Shown: positions 1-9,527 of the stretch, piece after piece | Layout: every line of letters starts with the position of its first letter | Numbering within the stretch: position 1 is the first letter of the stretch | Assembly: GCF_002847285.1 (NCBI RefSeq) | Contig: NZ_CP025407.1 | Coordinates: 4,992,501 to 5,056,500, forward strand | Direction: 5' to 3' | DNA: 64,000 nucleotides | From: Streptomyces sp. CMB-StM0423 | GTDB lineage: Bacteria; Actinomycetota; Actinomycetes; Streptomycetales; Streptomycetaceae | Program-made: the position numbers and the translations under genes | The notes under the pieces: generated by a model | What the model was told of the DNA's origin: nothing | The model's input: only the letters and a program-made list of their open reading frames with translations | Databases searched by the model: none

Positions 1-477
1 GCCGGAGTCGTAGACGAGGTCGTACGGGCCGCCGCGCAGGGGGCGGGGCCGGTCGCGTACGGGACCGGGATCGGCGCGTACGGGATGGGGCTCGTCCCGT
101 ACGAGGTCGAAGGCGTCACCGCAGTGGAACCGCACCGCCACCCCCGCCTCCCGCGCCCGCTCCTCGCCCCACGCGATGGCGGTGGCGGAGAGGTCGACCG
201 CCTCGACGCCGAAGCCGTGCCCGGCGAGGAAGACCGCGTTGCGCCCGGGGCCGCTGCCGAGGTCGAGGGCCCGGCCGGGGGTGACGAGGCCGCGGTCGAG
301 GTACGCGGCGAGGTTCTCGTCGGGCTTGGCGGCGAAGAACGGGACCTCCCGCTCCCGGTCCGCGTAGAAGCCGTCCCACCAGCCGCCGCCCCGGTCGCTC
401 CACCGGTCCGCGCCAGCCTCGAACATCCCGTCCATGAGCCGCAGTACGTCCTCCACGGACCGTACGTCCCGCTCCAT
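1..477 (-). CDS. Class I SAM-dependent methyltransferase, 3' end outside window
   Basis: The reading frame is open from an ATG at 477 to the window edge (159 codons seen), so the C-terminus is missing. Residues around 72-88 carry the SAM-binding motif I (ALDLGSGPGRNAVFLAG), followed by an acidic residue at the end of the next strand (EAVDLS), as in class I methyltransferases. The substrate cannot be told. An odd Arg/Pro-rich insertion (about residues 134-150) made of repeated PVRxxP units interrupts the fold after motif II. It is encoded by GTACG-containing repeats like those between genes elsewhere. A long leader with a perfect hairpin lies upstream. Confidence 0.8.
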   Translation of the reverse strand, partial: MERDVRSVEDVLRLMDGMFEAGADRWSDRGGGWWDGFYADREREVPFFAAKPDENLAAYLDRGLVTPGRALDLGSGPGRNAVFLAGHGFGVEAVDLSATAIAWGEERAREAGVAVRFHCGDAFDLVRDEPHPVRADPGPVRDRPRPLRGGPYDLVYDSG

Positions 478-535
478 GCGCGCGCCCCTTCCGCCCGAGG
501 AGCCCGACCGTACGTGACCGCGTCCGGAAACGAGG

Positions 536-584
536 ACGGTGCCCGTCCGACGACTTCCCCTGATGGTCATCGGACGGGCACCGT
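536..584 (-). promoter_or_regulatory. Perfect 15-bp hairpin in leader of methyltransferase gene
   Basis: Arms at 536-550 and 570-584 are perfectly complementary (core GCCCGTCCGA / TCGGACGGGC) around a 19-nt loop. It lies about 60 nt upstream of the start at 477. A related hairpin with different stem bases lies in the same place upstream of the 55-codon gene at 9320-9487. Both are preceded on the minus strand by a small CACC-GGTG stem and the string AGCGGCC. Function is unknown; attenuation or a conserved structured leader is possible. Confidence 0.5.
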
Positions 585-835
585 GTGGGCCGCTCACCTC
601 ATCGGTGTAGAAAGCGGCCGACCGCTCGGCCCGGCTTTTCCCCCTGTTGCGGGCCTGAGAAGAGAATGGCAGGGGCCGATCAACGTTTGGTTAATGCCCA
701 CGTCAAGCTTTCGTTCAGCGCCTTCCGGGGCGTTCCCGGGCGTGGGGCGGGCGTGGCGTACGGGGCGCCGCCGCAAGGGAGTCGCGGGGACATTGGCGAG
801 TAATCGCCAGCATTGCGCGGGGACGTCCGGATTCC

Positions 836-865
836 TTGACCGGCGTCCGGCCGCCGGAATACTTT
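836..865 (+). promoter_or_regulatory. Likely sigma-70-type (HrdB) promoter of LuxR gene
   Basis: TTGACC at 836-841 and TACTTT at 860-865, with an 18-nt spacer, match a housekeeping promoter about 50 nt upstream of the GTG start at 915. Confidence 0.45.
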
Positions 866-914
866 CGCGGCTGCCATGCCACTGCGAATCGGGGGGCTGG
901 GAGGACTGACTGTC

Positions 915-1214
915 GTGGGCCAGAGGAGGACGAGCCTGTGCGAGGCCGCCACGCAAGGGCGTTTACGGGCTCCGGGGGACCCGGACGGCATCCCGCTTCT
1001 GACCGAGCGTGAGCGCCAGACGCTCTTCCTCGTCGGTACGGGCGCGGGGAACCGGCTGATCGCGCGCCGGCTGGGGATTTCGGAACGGACGGTACGGGCG
1101 CATCTCAGCAACGCCGTACGCAAGATCGGGGTCCGCTCGCGCGCGGAGGCGGCGGTCTTCGCGTTCGCCTACCTGGACCTCGTCGACATCCCGGCGGCCG
1201 CGGAACCGAGGTGA
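915..1214 (+). CDS. Stand-alone LuxR-type HTH regulator with TTA codon
   Basis: This 99-residue protein is almost only a GerE/LuxR DNA-binding domain: LTERERQTLFLV at residues 29-40, then RLGISERTVRAHLSNAVRKIG as the recognition helix. No receiver or sensor domain is present. GTG 915 was chosen because GGGAGGA lies 9 nt upstream; an ATG at 876 in the same frame has no ribosome binding site. Codon 17 (963-965) is TTA, so translation is probably bldA-dependent and developmentally timed. It lies beside AfsR-type regulators and may act with them; target genes are unknown. Confidence 0.75.
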   Translation: MGQRRTSLCEAATQGRLRAPGDPDGIPLLTERERQTLFLVGTGAGNRLIARRLGISERTVRAHLSNAVRKIGVRSRAEAAVFAFAYLDLVDIPAAAEPR

Positions 1215-1224
1215 GGGGGGCCCG

Positions 1225-1419
1225 ATGGCATCGAAGCCGCTGCGCCCGCCGCCGGACCACCCGGGCCTGACGCTCACCGTCTACCACGTCTCGCGGTCCG
1301 GCCGCCGCGGCCCCGCGAGCCGTACGCGCTACCGGCCCTCGGACGGGGACCCGGTGCCGCTGCCGGGGCGCTGGCCGCCGTGCCGCTGCGCGCGCTGCGG
1401 GAGCAGGGCGCGTAGCTGA
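1225..1419 (+). CDS. Small hypothetical ORF, possibly a remnant
   Basis: A 64-residue frame starts 10 nt after the LuxR gene, with GAGGGGGG before its ATG. The protein is Arg/Pro-rich and matches no family I recognise. After about residue 45, the +1 frame reads better (ending in ALAAVPLRALREQGA, stop near 1417), so this may be a small frameshifted remnant rather than a working gene. Confidence 0.25.
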   Translation: MASKPLRPPPDHPGLTLTVYHVSRSGRRGPASRTRYRPSDGDPVPLPGRWPPCRCARCGSRARS

Positions 1420-1493
1420 TACGGGACTTGAGGCACCGGACTGCGAAACCACCCGCCGTCCAGCAGCCGCCCGCCCGCCGATCAGCAGCCCCT

Positions 1494-1829
1494 TCAGCCC
1501 CCCTCCGCCGTACCGGCGAGGCACGCCCCGACGAGCCACCCCCGCCGTACCGCCTGTGCCCCGCCCTGGAACCTGCTCTCCGCGCCCAGGCACTCCAGCA
1601 GTTCCGCCACCCGCCTGCTGTACGTGCGCGGGGACATGTGCAGTTTTCGGCAGGCGACCGTGTCGGGCGTACCGCGTGACAACTCGGCCAGCACCGGCAC
1701 CAGATGAGGCGGCGGCGGTGCGGGGAGCTGCCGCACGGGCCGCGGGTCGACCGGCTCGTCCGGGAACGCGCCGACGACGAGACGAAGACCGTGTGCGTGC
1801 GATTCTTTCCGGGGAGTCGAGTCGCTCAT
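1494..1829 (-). CDS. Stand-alone LuxR-family HTH protein
   Basis: It encodes 111 residues with a C-terminal HTH: the part around residues 48-90 reads VLAELSRGTPDTVACRKL, then HMSPRTYSRRVAELLE, a diverged LuxR recognition helix, and ends in a tryptophan-containing wing. The ATG at 1829 is the first in-frame methionine that excludes a long non-coding-like extension; the ribosome binding site is weak. It is transcribed away from the AfsR-like gene starting at 1990, so the two share a 160-bp divergent control region. The N-terminus is short and carries no sensor domain. Confidence 0.6.
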   Translation of the reverse strand: MSDSTPRKESHAHGLRLVVGAFPDEPVDPRPVRQLPAPPPPHLVPVLAELSRGTPDTVACRKLHMSPRTYSRRVAELLECLGAESRFQGGAQAVRRGWLVGACLAGTAEGG

Positions 1830-1989
1830 GCCGTCCAGCGAAACGGACGGCCATGGACATGCTGTGGACGGTGCGTCGGAGGCCGTCAATCCGCTGTCAA
1901 TCGGCCCGGCCGGCTGTCGCAAACGGGCCGGTGGCGGGGGTGTCCCGGGTGCGGCAGACTGTGTGCGCGGGACTGGACAGGGGGTGGCG

Positions 1990-4887
1990 ATGTCCGAGGG
2001 TGAGCACGCGGAGTTATCCGGAGAGGGCCCGGCGGAGGGCGCGTCGGTGCGCTTCGCCCTGCTCGGACCGGTGCGGGTCAGGCAGGCCGGACGGCCCCTG
2101 AGCATGGGCTCGCCGCAGCAGCGGGCAGTGCTCGCCGTGCTGTTGCTGCGGGGCGGTCGGCACGTGGCCGTGGAAGAGCTGGTCGACGCGGTGTGGGGCG
2201 AGGACCCGCCGCGGGACGCGACCGGCACGATACGCACCTATGTCTCCCGGCTGCGCCGCGCCCTCGGCCCCGACGCGGACCTGCTGCGCGGCGAGGCCGG
2301 CGGCTACGCCGTACACCTGCGCGCGGGCGCGGGACTGGACGTCGAGACCGCCACCCGGCTGGCGGCCGACGCGGACGCCGCCCGGGCCGCGGGCCACGTG
2401 GAACGGGCCCGGGAGCTGCGCCGCGGCGCGCTGGACCTGTGGGACGGCGAACCGCTCGCCGGGCTGCCGGGACCGTACGCGGAGCGGCAGCGGACCCGGC
2501 TGGCGGAGTGGCGGCTGGCGCTGCTTGAAGGGCAGTTGGAGCTGGACGTCGAGACCGGGCGGCGGGCGGAGGCGATCTCGGAGCTGACGGCACTGACGGC
2601 GGCGTACCCGCTGCGCGAGCGGTTCCGGGAGCTGCTGATGCTGGCGCTGTACCGCAGCGGGCGGCAGGCCGAGGCGCTGGCCGTCTACACGGACACGCGG
2701 CGCCAGCTCACGGACGAAGTGGGCGTCGAACCGGGCCAGGAGCTGGCGGCGCTCCAGCAGCGGATCCTGCGCGGCACGGACCAGCCGGCCCCCGCATCGG
2801 TCACCGCCTCGGTCGCCCCGGCGCAACTCCCCGCGACGCTGCCGGACTTCACCGGCCGGGACCACGTGGTGGAGGAGCTGGGCAAGCAGTTGGTGCAGGC
2901 GCCGCACATGGTGGTGGCGGTGTCGTCGGTCTCGGGCATCGGCGGGGTGGGCAAGACGACGCTGGCGGTGCACGTCGCGCACGCGGCGCGGGAGTCCTTC
3001 CCCGACGGCCAGTTGTACGTCGACCTCCAGGGCTGGGGCCCGTCCCCGGTCGACCCGGCGGGCATCCTCGGCTCGTTCCTGCGCGCCCTGAACGTCCCGG
3101 ACGCCGACATCCCCGAGTCGCTGACTGAACGCGCCGCGCTGTACCGCTCGGTGCTGGCGGGCCGCCGTGTCCTGGCCCTGCTCGACAACGCCCGCGACGC
3201 CGCCCAGGTACGCCCCCTCCTCCCCGGCACGGAGGGCTGTGCGGCCCTGATCACCTCCCGCGCCCGTATGGCCCATCTCGTCGGCGCGCACCACGTCGAC
3301 CTGGACGTGATGGACCCGGACGAGGCCCTCCTGCTCTTCACCCGCGTCGTCGGCGCCGACCGCGTCGACCCGCACCGCCCGGCGGCGATGGATGTGGTGG
3401 CGGCGTGCGGCTTCCTGCCGTTGGCGATCCGCATCGCGGCCTCCCGGCTGGCGGCGCGCCGCACGTGGACGGTGGCGGTGCTGGCCCGCAAGCTGTCGGA
3501 CGAACACCGCCGCCTGGACGAACTCCAGGTCGGCGACCTGGCGGTGAAGGCCACCTTCGAACTGGGCTACGGCCAGTTGGAACCCGAACAGGCCCGCGCG
3601 TTCCGCCTCCTGGGCCTGGCCGACGGCCCGGACATCTCGCTGAGCGCGGCGGCGGCGATCCTGGACCGTACGGAAGAGGACACGGAAGACGTCCTGGAGG
3701 CCCTGGTGGACACCAGCCTCCTCGAATCCGTAGCACCGGGCCGCTACCGCTACCACGACCTCCTCCGCCTCTTCGCCCGCACCTGCGCGACCCGCGAGGA
3801 GCCGCAGGCGGAACGTGAGGCAGCCGTATCCCGCCTCCTGGACTTCTACCTGGCCACGGCGGCACGGGTGTACGAGCTGGGCCGCCCGGGCGACACCCTG
3901 ATCAGGCACCTGGCCCCGGTGACCCACGCCGGGCTCGACTTCGACAACCAGCACACGGCACGGGACTGGCTCTTCACCGAGGTGGAGTGCCTGCTCGCCG
4001 CCGCCCGCCAGTTCGCCCACGGCGACTCGCTCCCGCGCACCGTGGACGTGCTGCTCACGGCCAAGGACCTCGCGGAGTCCGGTTTGCACTCCCCGCGGTT
4101 CCTACGCCTGGCCACGGCCCTGCTGGCGGCGGCGGAAGAGGCGGGCGACGTGCGTAGCCAGGCGCGGGCGCATGTCGTGCTGGCGTCGGCTCACCAGTTC
4201 ACGGGCCGGTTCGAGCTGTCGTACCAGCACGCGGGCGACGCCCATGGCTCGGCCGGTGCCCGCAAGGACATCTGGGAGTCCGGCGAGGCCGCGAACGACC
4301 GCGGGGTCACGGCTTCCGTTCTGGGAAACCTGGACGACGCCCGGTACTACCTGGAACGGGCCCTGGTCGCCTACCGCGCGGACGGGAACCTGGACGGGGA
4401 GTCCTGTGCGCTGAGCAACCTCGCGCGCGTCCACCTCGACGCGGGTGCGACGGCCACCGCGATCGAGCTGGCCGAGCAGACCGTGGAGATCGACAGGCGG
4501 GCCGGCGCACTGCTCCGCATGGCATGCAGCAGGTACCACCTGGCCATCGCGCTGAACCAGGCCGGTCGGCACGCGGACGCCCTCGCCCAACTGGACCTCG
4601 CCGTCGCGGCTTTCGGCGAGGACCGCATGGGCCTGTGGGTGGGGCTGGCCCACTTCCGTATCGCGCAGGTCCACCTCTCCATGGGGCGGCCGGCCGAGGC
4701 CGCTTCGTACGCTGAGAAGGCCCTCTCCCAGCTCCGCGGTATCGGCGGCGACTGGCACCGGGGGAGCGCGCTGACCGTGCTGGGCCGGGCCCTCGACGAA
4801 CTCGGGCAGGCGGACCGGGCGCGGGCGTGTCTGTCGGAGGCGCGTGACCTCCAGGAATCAGGCTCGACGCAGGCACCGCAGGGCTGA
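1990..4887 (+). CDS. AfsR/SARP-family regulator: wHTH-BTAD-NB-ARC-TPR (paralogue 1)
   Basis: This 965-residue transcription factor has the full AfsR architecture: OmpR-type winged helix (about 20-95), bacterial transcriptional activation domain (about 100-245), an NB-ARC ATPase with P-loop GIGGVGKTT at about 316-324 and Walker B VLALLDN near 397, then TPR-like repeats to the end. AfsR proteins bind direct repeats at promoters of antibiotic regulators and are controlled by Ser/Thr phosphorylation. ATG 1990 follows a run of G that serves as ribosome binding site; an upstream in-frame ATG at 1828 would add residues unlike the family. Codon 9 (2014-2016) is TTA, implying bldA control. Two close paralogues lie at 6192-9103 and 9703-12618. 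Confidence 0.9.
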   Translation: MSEGEHAELSGEGPAEGASVRFALLGPVRVRQAGRPLSMGSPQQRAVLAVLLLRGGRHVAVEELVDAVWGEDPPRDATGTIRTYVSRLRRALGPDADLLRGEAGGYAVHLRAGAGLDVETATRLAADADAARAAGHVERARELRRGALDLWDGEPLAGLPGPYAERQRTRLAEWRLALLEGQLELDVETGRRAEAISELTALTAAYPLRERFRELLMLALYRSGRQAEALAVYTDTRRQLTDEVGVEPGQELAALQQRILRGTDQPAPASVTASVAPAQLPATLPDFTGRDHVVEELGKQLVQAPHMVVAVSSVSGIGGVGKTTLAVHVAHAARESFPDGQLYVDLQGWGPSPVDPAGILGSFLRALNVPDADIPESLTERAALYRSVLAGRRVLALLDNARDAAQVRPLLPGTEGCAALITSRARMAHLVGAHHVDLDVMDPDEALLLFTRVVGADRVDPHRPAAMDVVAACGFLPLAIRIAASRLAARRTWTVAVLARKLSDEHRRLDELQVGDLAVKATFELGYGQLEPEQARAFRLLGLADGPDISLSAAAAILDRTEEDTEDVLEALVDTSLLESVAPGRYRYHDLLRLFARTCATREEPQAEREAAVSRLLDFYLATAARVYELGRPGDTLIRHLAPVTHAGLDFDNQHTARDWLFTEVECLLAAARQFAHGDSLPRTVDVLLTAKDLAESGLHSPRFLRLATALLAAAEEAGDVRSQARAHVVLASAHQFTGRFELSYQHAGDAHGSAGARKDIWESGEAANDRGVTASVLGNLDDARYYLERALVAYRADGNLDGESCALSNLARVHLDAGATATAIELAEQTVEIDRRAGALLRMACSRYHLAIALNQAGRHADALAQLDLAVAAFGEDRMGLWVGLAHFRIAQVHLSMGRPAEAASYAEKALSQLRGIGGDWHRGSALTVLGRALDELGQADRARACLSEARDLQESGSTQAPQG

Positions 4888-5039
4888 GACCGCCGGGAGG
4901 GAAGGCGGCTGCAAAGCTGAAGGCCGCGGGAATTCTTCGGGTCCGACGCGCGCCGTCGCAGTGTCCTGCAGCCTGCGCGCAGTGGTCGCGGGAGACAATC
5001 CGGACTTCCGGATTCCGTACCACCGAGGTGAGGTCCTGC

Positions 5040-6185
5040 ATGCCGGCCCCATCGCCTGCGGACCTGCGGGTCCCGTCGACTGCGCGCCCGCTCCCGTCCG
5101 TTCCGTACGCGCTGCAGGCCGTGGCGGCGTACGCGGCCGTGCGCCTCACGGGCCTGCTCGCCCTCTGCGCGGGCGCGGCGCTCCGGGGCGAGGACCCGTG
5201 GCACCGGCTCGACGGCCGCTGGGACGCGGTCTGGTACCAGCGCATCGCCCGCGACGGCTACGGCCACGAAATCCGCCTCCCCGACGGCACCGTCCACCCC
5301 GACCTGGCCTTCTTCCCGCTGCTGCCGCTGCTGGAACGGGGCCTGTCGGCGGTCTCGCCGCTCGACGCCGCCGACGCCGGGCTGCTGGTCGCCGGTACGG
5401 CGTCCTTCGCCGCCGCCGCGGGCATCTACGCGGTCGGCGCACACGTGGCGGGGCACCGGACCGGGGCCTTCCTCGCCGCCCTGTGGGGGGCGGTGCCGGT
5501 GGGTTACGTGCAGTGGATGGCGTATACCGAGTCGCTGTTCACGGCGCTGGCGGCGTGGTCGCTGTACGCGGTGCAGACGGGCCGGTGGCGCGCGGCGGGC
5601 GGGCTGGCGGCGTTCGCGGGGCTCTGCCGGCCGAGCGGGGTGGCGCTGATCGCGGCGCTGGCGGTGGCGGCGCTGGGGGTACGGGGCGCGGAGCGCCGGC
5701 GGGCGGCGGCGGGGGTGCTGCTGGCGCCGGTGGGGTGGCTGGCGTACGTCACGTACGTGGGCGTCCACCGCGGAAGCCCCACGGGCTACCTCGACGTACA
5801 GGCGGAGTGGGGCAACAGGGTCGACGGCGGCGCCGCCCTGGCCCGCTTCACCTGGGCCCGCCTGACGGGCCCCTGGCCGTCGCCGCTCACGGGCGCCGCG
5901 CTCTGCGCGGGGTTCGCGGCCCTGGCCCTCCTGACCATGCACATCGTCCGCGACCGCCAGCCGCCCGCGCTCCTCGCCTTCAGCCTCACCACGGTGGCCC
6001 TCTCCCTCGCCGGCTCCGCCTACTTCGGCTCCCGCCCCCGCCTGCTGCTCCCGGCGTTCCCACTGCTGCTGCCGGTGGCGGGGTGGCTGGGGCGGTGGCG
6101 CTGGGGGGTGGGGACGGTGGCGGGATGCGCGCTGGCGTCGGGAGTGTACGGGGCGGTGGCCCTGCTGGGGAACGGACCGCCGTGA
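5040..6185 (+). CDS. PIG-V-like membrane mannosyltransferase
   Basis: This 381-residue polytopic membrane protein belongs to the GT-C glycosyltransferases, close to the PIG-V/mannosyltransferase group. These use polyprenyl-phosphate mannose outside the membrane. The diagnostic stretch is RWDAVWYQRIARDGY near residue 60, with the acidic residue expected in the first extracytoplasmic loop, followed by LAFFPLLPLL and about nine hydrophobic segments. ATG 5040 is preceded at 7 nt by GAGGTGAGG. The acceptor is not evident. It stands alone between two AfsR-like genes and converges with the broken copy whose stop is 6 nt away. Confidence 0.75.
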   Translation: MPAPSPADLRVPSTARPLPSVPYALQAVAAYAAVRLTGLLALCAGAALRGEDPWHRLDGRWDAVWYQRIARDGYGHEIRLPDGTVHPDLAFFPLLPLLERGLSAVSPLDAADAGLLVAGTASFAAAAGIYAVGAHVAGHRTGAFLAALWGAVPVGYVQWMAYTESLFTALAAWSLYAVQTGRWRAAGGLAAFAGLCRPSGVALIAALAVAALGVRGAERRRAAAGVLLAPVGWLAYVTYVGVHRGSPTGYLDVQAEWGNRVDGGAALARFTWARLTGPWPSPLTGAALCAGFAALALLTMHIVRDRQPPALLAFSLTTVALSLAGSAYFGSRPRLLLPAFPLLLPVAGWLGRWRWGVGTVAGCALASGVYGAVALLGNGPP

Positions 6186-6191
6186 GGGCCC

Positions 6192-9103
6192 TCAGCCCGG
6201 AGGGATGGACGCCAGCAGCGAGCTGACCTCGGCGGCCTCCGCGGAATCCGCCCTCTCCAGCAGACTGAGCGCCTCGGCCAAGCAGACCCGAGCGCGCCCC
6301 TTGTGCCCCATCGCCAGCAGCGTACGGCCCAGAAGGGTCAGCACGACCCCGCGATGCCAGTCACCCCCGATGCCCTGCAACCGCCCGAGCGCCTGCTCGG
6401 CTAGCACGGCGGCCTGCGAGTGCCGCCCGGCGGCGAGGGCCGCTTCGGCCATGCGGAATTGGGTCATGCCGTCCCAGAGGTGCATGCGGTTCTCGCGGAA
6501 GATGCTGAGGGCCTGGGTGTGCTGGATCAGCGCGTCGTCGTGCCGGCCGGCAGCGGTGAGGGCGATGCCGAGGGCGTACATGCTGTTCGCCATCCGGAAG
6601 CTCGTACCGAGCTGGCGATGGGCGGTCAGCGACTGCTCGGCCAGCTCGATGGCGATCGAGATCCGGCCCGCGCCGCAGTGCATGCGGGAGAGATTGCTGA
6701 GGACGGAGGCTTCGCCGAGCAGATTGCCGTCGGCGCGGTACTCGGACAGCGCCAGTGCGAGGTGGTCACCGGCGTCGTCGTAGCGGCCCTGAATGCCGGC
6801 GATGATTCCGCGGTTGCTCTGTGCGTGGCCGATCACGAGCGGATCCGGGTCGCGCCGGGCGAGCTCGTAGGCGCATTGCGCATGCAGGTCCGCCGCCCTG
6901 AAGCAACCGGCGTCGATGTGGACCCCGGCCAGGACGTCGTGGGCACGGGCCTGGGTACGGCTGTCGCCCGCCTGCCGGGAGGCATCAAGGAGGCGGTCCG
7001 CCGCCAGGATGAACGGCTGTGAGTAGATGCCGGACTCGGCGAGATCCTTCGTCACCCAGAGGAGGTCGACCGCGCGGGACAGGGACTCCCCGTGGGCGAA
7101 TTGCTGTGCCGTGGCGAGCAGGCATGGGGCCTCGTTGAAGAGCCAGTCCTGTGCGGCTTCGCGACAGCCGAAGGCCAGACCCTCGTACGACACGGGCGGA
7201 AGGTGCCTGGTCAGGGTGTCGCCCGGGCGGCCCAGTTCATAGACCCGTGCCGCTGAGGCCAGGTAGAAGTCCAGGAGGCGGATCTCGGCCGCCTGGCGCT
7301 CCGCAGGCGGTTCCTCGCGGCGTGCGCAGGCGCGGGCGAAGAGGCGGAGGAGGTCGTGGTAGCGGTAGCGGCCCGGAGCTGCTGACTCCAGGAGGCTGGT
7401 GTCGACCAGGGTTTCCAGGAGGTCTTCGGCGTCGTCCTCCGTGCGGTCCAGGATCGCGGCGGCCGCGCTCAGCGAGATGTCCGGGCCGTCGACCAGGCCC
7501 AGGAGGCGGAACGCGCGTGCCTGTTCCGGTTCCAACTGGCCGTAGCCCAGCTCGAAGGTGGCCTTCACCGCCAGGTCGCCGACGCGGAGTTCGTCCAGGC
7601 GGCGGTGTTCGTCGGACAGCTTGCGGGCCAGGACGGAGACCGTCCATGTGCGGCGGGCGGCCAGCCGGGAGGCGGCGATGCGTATCGCCAGGGGCAGGAA
7701 GCCGCAGGCCGCGACGACGTCCATCGCCGCGTTGCGCTCCGGGGTGACGCGGTGGGCGCCGACGATGCGGGTGAAGAGCAGCAGCGCCTCGTCCGGCGCC
7801 ATCACGTCGAGGTCCACGTGGTGGGCGCCGGCCAGGTCCGTCATACGGGCGCGGGAGGTGATCACCGCGGCGCAGCCCTCGGTGCCGGGGAGGAGGGGCC
7901 GTACCTGGGCGGCGTCGCGGGCGTTGTCGAGCAGGGCCAGGACGCGGCGGCCCGCCAGCACCGACCGGAAGAGCGCCGCGCGTTCCTCCAGCGGCTCGGG
8001 GATCTCGGCGTCCGGGGTGCCCAGCGAGCGGAGGAACGAGCCGAGGACGGCGGCCGGTTCCGCCGGTGACGCACCGGCGCCCTGGAGGTCGGCGTACAAC
8101 TGGCCGTCGGGGAACGAATCCCGTACCGCATGCCCCACGTGCACGGCCAGCGTCGTCTTGCCGACGCCGCCGATGCCCGAGACCGAGGACACCGCCATCA
8201 CCATGCCGGACGCCTGCTCCAACTGCTTGCCCAGCTCGTCGACGAACGCGTCCCGGCCCGTGAAGTCCGCCAGCCTCGCCGGCAACTGAGCAGGCGACAA
8301 CCGCGCGGTCGTGGTGGCCGCTGGTGCCACGGGCTGCTCACCTCCCCGGAGGATCCGCTGCTGCAGTTCCGCCAACTTCGGGCCGGGCTCGACGCCCAGC
8401 TCATCGATCAGAAGCCGCCGGCTGTCCGTGTAGGCCGCCAGCGCCTCGGCCTGCCGGCCGCTGCGGGACAGTGAGAGCATCAGCAGCTCCCGGAACCGCT
8501 CCCGCAGCGGGTACGCCGCCGTCAACGCCGTCAGCTCCGAGATCGCCTCCGCGTAGTCGTGCGACTCGATGTCGAGGGCGAGCCGGCGCTCCAGCAGCGA
8601 CAGCCGCACTCGGTGAGCCGCGCGCGCTCGGTTTCCGCGAACGCCCCGGGCAGGCCGGTGAGCGGCTCGCCGTCCCAGAGCGCGAGGGCCTCGCGGAGCA
8701 GCGACCGGGCCCGTTCGGCGTCGCCGTCCTGCGTAGCCGAGTCGGCCAGGGCGACGGCCTGTTCGGCGATCGCCACGTCCGACACGGCGCCGGCCCCGGG
8801 CCGCAGGACGTAGCCGCGGGCCCGGCCGGTGATGAGGTGGGCGTCGGGGCCGAGTGCCTTGCAGAGCCGGGAGACGTACGTACGTACCGTCCCCACGGCA
8901 TCGCGCGGCGGGTCGTCGCCCCAGAGGGCGTCGACGAGTTCGTGGGTGGTGGCGTGGTGGCCGGAGCCGATGAGCAGGGCGGCGAGTACGCAGCGCTGCT
9001 GCGGCGGACCGACGTTGACGGGTGCGGCACCACGCCACGTCGCCACGGGCCCGAGCACCGCGAAGTACACGACTTCACCGCTCGCCCGCCAGCCATACGC
9101 CAC
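6192..9103 (-). pseudogene. AfsR/SARP-family regulator with internal frameshift (paralogue 2)
   Basis: The protein is readable from the winged helix through BTAD, NB-ARC and TPR only if one base is added near 8605-8608. Before this point (towards 9103) the frame gives ALWDGEPLTGLPG..ERARLTE. After it the next frame gives RLSLLERRLALDI and runs on to the stop at 6192. The intact paralogue reads GAGTGGCGGCTG at this place; here it is GAGTGCGGCTG, so one G of TGG-CGG is missing. GTG at 9103 or 9070 could start it; GGAGGGG lies just before 9103. Without correction, the product would be a winged helix plus partial BTAD of about 190 residues with no ATPase. It is either a recent pseudogene, a sequencing error, or a truncated DNA-binding competitor of its paralogues. 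Confidence 0.85.
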
Positions 9104-9241
9104 CCCCTCCGGTACAACGACCCCCGGTTCGACAGTCCTTCGTGGGGCGTGGCGCTGTGTCAGCAGCGTCGGCGCGCACGGCCCGATGTCGACGGGCGGG
9201 GTGGATGAGAGAAGGCAAGTCACGCTCCAGGACAAGAGGAA

Positions 9242-9284
9242 GGCCCGGCCGCAGCAGTCCCCATCTTGCTGCCGCGACCGGGCC
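9242..9284 (-). terminator. Strong terminator-like hairpin after the AfsS-like gene
   Basis: Read leftward, a 16-17-bp stem (arms 9268-9284 and 9242-9256, two G-U pairs) closes a loop of about 10 nt and is followed by UUCCUCUUG. It lies 36 nt past the stop of the 55-codon gene and before paralogue 2, so it isolates that small gene as its own unit. Confidence 0.6.
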
Positions 9285-9319
9285 GTTTCGGCCCCCCCTC
9301 GGGCCGTTCTGCAGGCCCG

Positions 9320-9487
9320 TTAGGGCCTTGAGTTGCCGAGCGGCTTGAGGTCGCCGTTCGAGTCGTCGTCCTTGGTGGGCTCATGGACCGTCGTCGGGTC
9401 GTGGTTCGGGTCGGGCTCGTCGGTCGGCGGCGTCGGCCGGGAGTTGCCCTTTGTCGTGTACTTGAGCTTTTCGTCTTTCTCCGGCAC
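9320..9487 (-). CDS. 55-residue AfsS-like (sigma-like) small acidic protein
   Basis: A short gene on the minus strand starts at GTG 9487, 5 nt after a strong ribosome binding site (AAGGGGGAGAG), and ends with TAA at 9320. The product is hydrophilic, rich in Pro, Asp, Thr and Lys, and contains GNSRP twice (residues 14-18 and 51-55). The first copy sits in TTKGNSRPTPP, which recalls the TxxDxHAP-type repeats of AfsS 'sigma-like' proteins. Position supports this: AfsS is encoded directly downstream of afsR in Streptomyces, and here the gene follows an intact AfsR paralogue (stop 9703) with a candidate AfsR box between them and a terminator after it. AfsS proteins stimulate antibiotic production by an unclear route. 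The assignment is inference from short similarity plus context. Confidence 0.55.
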   Translation of the reverse strand: MPEKDEKLKYTTKGNSRPTPPTDEPDPNHDPTTVHEPTKDDDSNGDLKPLGNSRP

Positions 9488-9527
9488 TTGCTCTCCCCCT
9501 TATCGGTGGCGTGCATATCCGTGGCGA

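Larger units (their letters stand above)
478..914. other. Intergenic region with leader hairpin and promoter elements
   Basis: No convincing gene is seen here. The stretch separates a leftward methyltransferase gene from a rightward LuxR-type gene. It holds a 15-bp perfect hairpin (536-584), a set of 11-bp-spaced short direct repeats on the minus strand (690-717), and a promoter for the rightward gene (836-865). Reading frames through it lack the third-position GC pattern of real genes here. Confidence 0.6.

Noticed and set aside
594..956. 120-codon minus-strand frame upstream of the methyltransferase
   Set aside because: It overlaps the hairpin and promoter region and has neither family match nor ribosome binding site.
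2014..4089. 691-codon minus-strand frame across AfsR paralogue 1
   Set aside because: Shadow of the plus-strand gene with GC-rich antisense openness.
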